From Hepsetus odoe (Eukaryota; Chordata; Actinopteri; Characiformes; Hepsetidae), in contig CM029376.1 in assembly GCA_017165825.1 (NCBI GenBank), positions 24,747,450-24,811,449 on the forward strand: a stretch of DNA of 64,000 nucleotides, written 5' to 3'. Position numbers and translations under genes: made by a program. Positions within the stretch are counted from its first letter, which is position 1, and each line of letters starts with the position of its first letter. The notes under the pieces are model-generated. The model searched no databases. It was given only the letters and a program-made list of their open reading frames with translations, and was not told where the DNA came from. This document shows positions 60,240 through 64,000 of this stretch, one piece after another.

Positions 60240-61639
60240 CAGTCCTGTTTATTCAGGAGCTGGGCTCAGTTGGGGTTGCAAATGCACATACAAAACAACT
60301 CTTACGGTACACAATGATAAGAAGCAACATCATCTATACAGTATGGAGTTGCAAATAGAAGCTCGATGTTTCCAGCACACAGTTTGGACTTTTCTGGATG
60401 TGCAGTTGAAGTGGGCTGTGAGTAGATGATGATACTGGAATACATTGGAAATGACAAGTACTATGAGTCCCCATCACCTTGCCCCCCCCTAAATACTTTA
60501 AAGGAAAAATATGGGGTAAAAAAAAATTCTGTTTGAGTCCAATAATTCACAACAATATGGAATTCATGCAAAAGAGTGACTCTACTATAGATCTATTCTG
60601 ATTAGGACTGAGAGAATCTGCTTTCCTTCACAAAATACTGCATTTTAATGGAAGTGTGACGGGGACAGATTTGCAAGCGATGTGACCTTTTGCAAGACAT
60701 GCTTAGCTTTGATAAAAACATTAGATATAGAAAAGAAGTTGATTTAAAAAGAACATGTCAGATGTTCTTTCTTGAAACAACAGGACAATTAAAACCAGCT
60801 TAACCTAAACTGGGAAGAGAGCAGTGTGCATTTAACCGAGGCTGGCACGCCACAAAGTAAGGCACCAGTCAAAAAACTCTACACCTTCACCTCCTAACCT
60901 CGCGACCCAATACTACCAGCAGAAGTGAGCGTTTCTCTCATAAACCCTCGCCTATTTTCTGCCTGGAACGAGTGGTGGGGCTGCAACTGAAATGGACCCG
61001 TGAGTCAAGTTAAATGGAAGAAATTGTTCCCGTAATGGTTTACAGCACTGTGCATGAATCATTAACAGCCACAGCACGCCACGATCTGCTGTAAACGGAT
61101 GGAGAAGCACCAGAGTGGCGGAATGGGTTGTGGAAGGCTGTTACTACTAAAATCCTGCTGTTTCTACATTTTCATAGCATTTTTGAAAGTATGTAGAAGG
61201 ACACAGGCCGCTGAATAGAAATAAATAACAGCTGCTATAGTAACAGAGCTTAGTCAGTGACTCATTTAATGACAGAAACCGATTTATTATGATCTAAACA
61301 TAAAGACAGTACCCCCTGCACCTTCAACTAAAATTGAAACTCAGATTCATGTCGCTTTAAAACAGAAGGTAGAAAATGGGAACAAAACAAAAAGGTTCAT
61401 ACATTAGATCAACATCAATCCATTAACCCACTGATCCAAATCTCTACCAAACGCCACGCTGGGATGCACTTCTAAAGATCCCTGATATTAAATGCAGTGA
61501 GACGAGGTCAGAAATGTTTAATCTGTGACAGAAATCCCTTGATAGCGTTGACAGCAGGTGAGCTTTGGGGAGATAATCAGCAATTCCATTAACACAGTTT
61601 CTCCTACGACTCTACAATAGGCTGCCTGGTTCATTCTGG
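60240..61639 (-). other. tcp11l1: Possible tcp11l1 3' UTR
   Basis: Repeat-poor sequence between the last tcp11l1 exon and AATAAA on the minus strand at 60253-60248. No coding frame is supportable. Assignment as 3' UTR is inference from position and the poly(A) signal. Confidence 0.35.
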
Positions 61640-64000
61640 TCATCAGCTCAGGCAAACTGTTTAAGTGTCTGCACCTCCTGGGCTGGAAGAATGTCCTGTA
61701 GATCTTCAGAAGTTCTGGGAGAGACAAGCTGTTAAGCTTACTAAGTGGCCTAGCCTGACTCTATCTCCCCACCTCACTGGATGTGCTGGGGACCTCCCAG
61801 GAAGGGGGCTGGGGGCTCTGGCAGACGGCTGGGATTCCAGGGAAGCCCAGGAAGTAGGCTTGATCCGAGAATCTACGGAAAATGGGAAGGGTTAGGCACG
61901 GAGTCCGAAAGGGAAAAAAATTTATTTTATTATTCAAAATTATTATTAAATGTTTTATGAACAATACAAAGCTACTTTAACAATATACATGAATTCTTTA
62001 TTAGGGCTGTCACTTTCATTTATATTAATAAGTGAAGCATCAAACCATTACTGTAGAAATTAAGTTATAATTTACTCAACATTAATAATAGCAAAGACTG
62101 CATAACATGACTTTCTGCTGTGAATCGTTTTAAACAAACATATAGTGACAAAATTGATCTTATACGGTTAAAAAAAAGTTCTAAAACTATTCTAAGCACA
62201 CTAAGGATATGTAAGGCCATCAGCACTGTACAAATGTTGAGAATGAGTGAAATCGATAATGGCAGCCCTAAGGATGAATAAATAAAATGTAATTACCAAT
62301 GAGTTTACGGATGGGATTGTCTTGGGACTTGACAGCCAAAGTATTTGGCCTTTGAGGTGCCTGGTCTGTCTGAATGGAAAGGGTGAAAATCCAAGTGCTG
62401 GAGACAGACATTCTCAGTTCCAGACACAACTTCTCTCCAATGGCTGCGAAGGTTTCATCTGCTCTGAACGACCTGTGATCAGCAGATCAAGAAACTGGGC
62501 TGATTCTTGACATCTAAGGTGAGAAACTAAGTCATACAAAGGCTTTCTACTTACGGTGTATGCATCCAGCAAGCATGGGATTTTATGGTGCTCTTTGAGT
62601 CTGTCCATGAGGCCTGGAAGGCCAGAGATGGCTTCACCAGCACTATTATATACAATTAGCAGCACAGATGCCACCAGCACCAGCTGCTCCAGCTCCAGCT
62701 GCATCTCCAGAAACCTGCCCCTGTCCATCAGCAAAGTCTAAAGGCAAGGCAGAGGTGGGGGATGCGGGTAAAGGGAAAGGAAGGGATCGCGATCAAGAAA
62801 TTTTACATGGCAATTAGCTGCAAGATGACTTTTCCATTAATTTGATTGTCTTTTCTACTTATGTTGTTTAAAAAAATACAGTAAAATTGCATGACAAATG
62901 TCAACTGGAACTAGTATGTTTTCACAAAACATTAATACATAGGAAATAATTTTTAATAGTTTCAATTCCACTAATAATTTCACTTACTCAAAATCACTCT
63001 ATACACCTCCTGCTGTTAACTTCAATTATATATAAAAAGAAACTGTGGACAGCCAATGAAAAGGTAGCATTTAGCAGTGGTGGAGCAAGTGCAGTCAGGA
63101 TCCAGCATACAGACTCACCTCAGGGAAAGAATCCATGTCATGGTCCCCTTTCAGCAGCCGTAAATAGGCCTGGTTATGCACGCTGAGCGGCAGCTGAGAG
63201 GAAGAACTGGAAGCAACTGCTGCACCCCCTTGACTCTCACCGGGCATGGAGTCTATGTCCTGGAGCCATTTCTGAGTGAAGTCCAAAGCATCTGAGAAGA
63301 AAACAAAACCTACTGTGTTACTGTATTACCGAGGACAGATCCTCACTCCAAGCATTTTACTCGCACTGTTGCAAAACAGTTTGCATGTTACTTTTATACA
63401 TTTTAACCAAATATATTTTTATAAAACAATTACTCTGAATTCAACACTTTCAAGGGAAATACATTATATTGATTCACTATAAATGGTCACCTGACATATG
63501 TTTTTAGAATTTGCACTGCTCAAGCAGTCTGTAAGAATCTGTGTTTGAAAGACATAAGGCAAAGATAAATATAAAAGACTTTGCTTTCTTAAATAAACAA
63601 CTCCTATAATGAAGGAATAATAATGTTTAAATTCCTTCTTGATCTCCATTAAGCAGCAAGCTAAAACCCAACAGCTCTTAAACTAGGCGCTTCTTCCATT
63701 TCTTCCTGTGATGCCTGTTTGGAAAAAGAAACAGCAGCACATTGAAAAGTCTCTCACTGGGCTGTTTGTCGAGAAACTCTTGAAACTTCTTCCTCTCATA
63801 CTCCACCGAATGCTTGTAAGAGGTGAGGCCGGAGACTACTGACAGCAAAATTGGCCATATCAATCTTCATTTTGTCCAACACAGCAAATATAGCTCTGCA
63901 ACGTGAAGAAGAAATCCTTCTGACTCAAGAATACCAGAATATGAATACCATCATTCATCACGATGCATTATTTACAGGATTACCTGAAACCACTGGCGAC
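61520..64000 (-). CDS. tcp11l1: tcp11l1, 3' part, running off the window; frame broken
   Basis: T-complex 11-like 1 belongs to the TCP11 family; its molecular role is poorly known. Exons seen (minus strand): 64000-63984 (partial), 63895-63758, 63291-63119, 62737-62555, 62472-62297, and a last exon starting at 61872. Landmarks are MKIDMANFAVSSLRPHL, HSVEYERKKFQEFL, ALDFTQKWLQD, QAYLRLLKGDHD, LLMDRGRFLEMQLELEQL, AAIGEKLCLEL, DNPIRKLI and DSRI. Intron phases agree between neighbours once two single-base breaks are allowed for, near 63813 and near 62590. The last exon also changes frame and has early stops. hipk3 in the same sequence has no such breaks, so poor base quality is not the obvious cause. 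It could be a decaying copy, an allele with lesions or local assembly error. Confidence 0.85.
61640..61872 (-). pseudogene. tcp11l1: tcp11l1 last coding exon, degraded
   Basis: Acceptor CTTCCGTAG, then the split Asp codon and SRI in the expected frame. The family-like stretches QAYFLGF and SLESQPSARAPSPLPG are in different frames, and no frame continues to a normal C-terminus. Stops occur in all three frames soon after 61780. The right boundary of the coding part is uncertain. Confidence 0.5.
62297..62472 (-). CDS. tcp11l1: tcp11l1 exon (intact)
   Basis: Encodes SFRADETFAAIGEKLCLELR through SQDNPIRKLI, phases matching both neighbours. Acceptor GATCACAG, donor ATTG|GTAATT. The IGEKLCLEL and NPIRKL positions match TCP11L1. 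Confidence 0.82.
62555..62737 (-). CDS. tcp11l1: tcp11l1 exon with frame break near its end
   Basis: Reads TLLMDRGRFLEMQLELEQLV in frame up to MDRLK, then the family-like ending MHTP appears in the next frame, completed as MHTP|SFR by the following exon. One extra base near 62587-62594 explains this; the exon is 183 nt where 182 fits. Acceptor GCCTTTAG, donor ACC|GTAAGT. Confidence 0.82.
63119..63291 (-). CDS. tcp11l1: tcp11l1 exon (intact)
   Basis: Encodes 57 codons, ALDFTQKWLQDIDSMPGE through LLKGDHDMDSFPE, opened by the split Asn codon. Acceptor CTTCTCAG, donor GAG|GTGAGT. A Ser-rich run (ASSSSS) sits in the middle. No frame break. Confidence 0.85.
63758..63895 (-). CDS. tcp11l1: tcp11l1 exon with internal frame break
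   Basis: Acceptor CACGTTGCAG, donor CCCA|GTGAGA. The first half reads AIFAVLDKMKIDMANFAVSS in one frame; the second half reads HSVEYERKKFQEFLDKQP in another. One extra base near 63813 accounts for the switch; the exon is 138 nt where 137 would fit the flanking phases. Confidence 0.85.
63984..64000 (-). CDS. tcp11l1: tcp11l1 exon fragment at window edge
   Basis: Last 17 nt of an exon before donor TTTCAG|GTAATC. It ends in phase 2 (AG|), which joins the A that opens the next exon to make Arg, as expected before AIFAVLDKM. Confidence 0.55.

Overview
The window looks like teleost fish nuclear DNA: spliced vertebrate genes with long introns, many (CA)n arrays, tRNA-derived SINEs, RTE-type LINE pieces and Tc1-like DNA transposon remnants. 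The SINE type may point to an otophysan fish (catfish, characin or relative), but this is weak. No bacterial-style operons, CRISPR arrays or viral genes were seen.

The main gene is hipk3 (homeodomain-interacting protein kinase 3) on the minus strand. I could place 15 coding exons from the start codon at 55145 to the stop at 22542. All junctions fit GT-AG and all phases agree, giving an unbroken protein of 1242 residues. A CpG island at about 58.5-59.1 kb probably holds the promoter and a noncoding exon 1. A long 3' UTR probably runs from 22541 to about 17.6 kb. Intron 2 is 19.5 kb and holds most of the mobile DNA: an RTE LINE with a 17-bp target-site duplication, and two copies of one short Tc1-like element.

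Upstream of hipk3, on the same strand, lies the 3' half of tcp11l1 (61.7-64.0 kb, running off the window). Its exon order and splice phases are recognisable, but at least two exons carry single-base frame breaks while hipk3 is clean, so this copy may be decaying. Human TCP11L1 and HIPK3 are separated by CSTF3; here only about 1-2 kb separates them.

Downstream of hipk3 there is a second CpG island (about 13.4-14.2 kb). It holds a possible minus-strand first exon with a hydrophobic, signal-peptide-like segment and a good splice donor. By synteny it could be a KIAA1549-like gene, but that is a guess. Next to it is a 1.5-kb AT-rich satellite of 5-bp units, bracketed by two near-identical CTCF-like motifs exactly 2400 bp apart.

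The left 13 kb is gene-poor and holds SINE, LINE and minisatellite sequence, including a 23-bp minisatellite of about 22 copies. The clearest points for follow-up are the broken tcp11l1 frame, the 99-nt open-frame intron 8 of hipk3, the paired CTCF-like sites, and the 34-bp minisatellite with forkhead-like motifs next to the hipk3 promoter.
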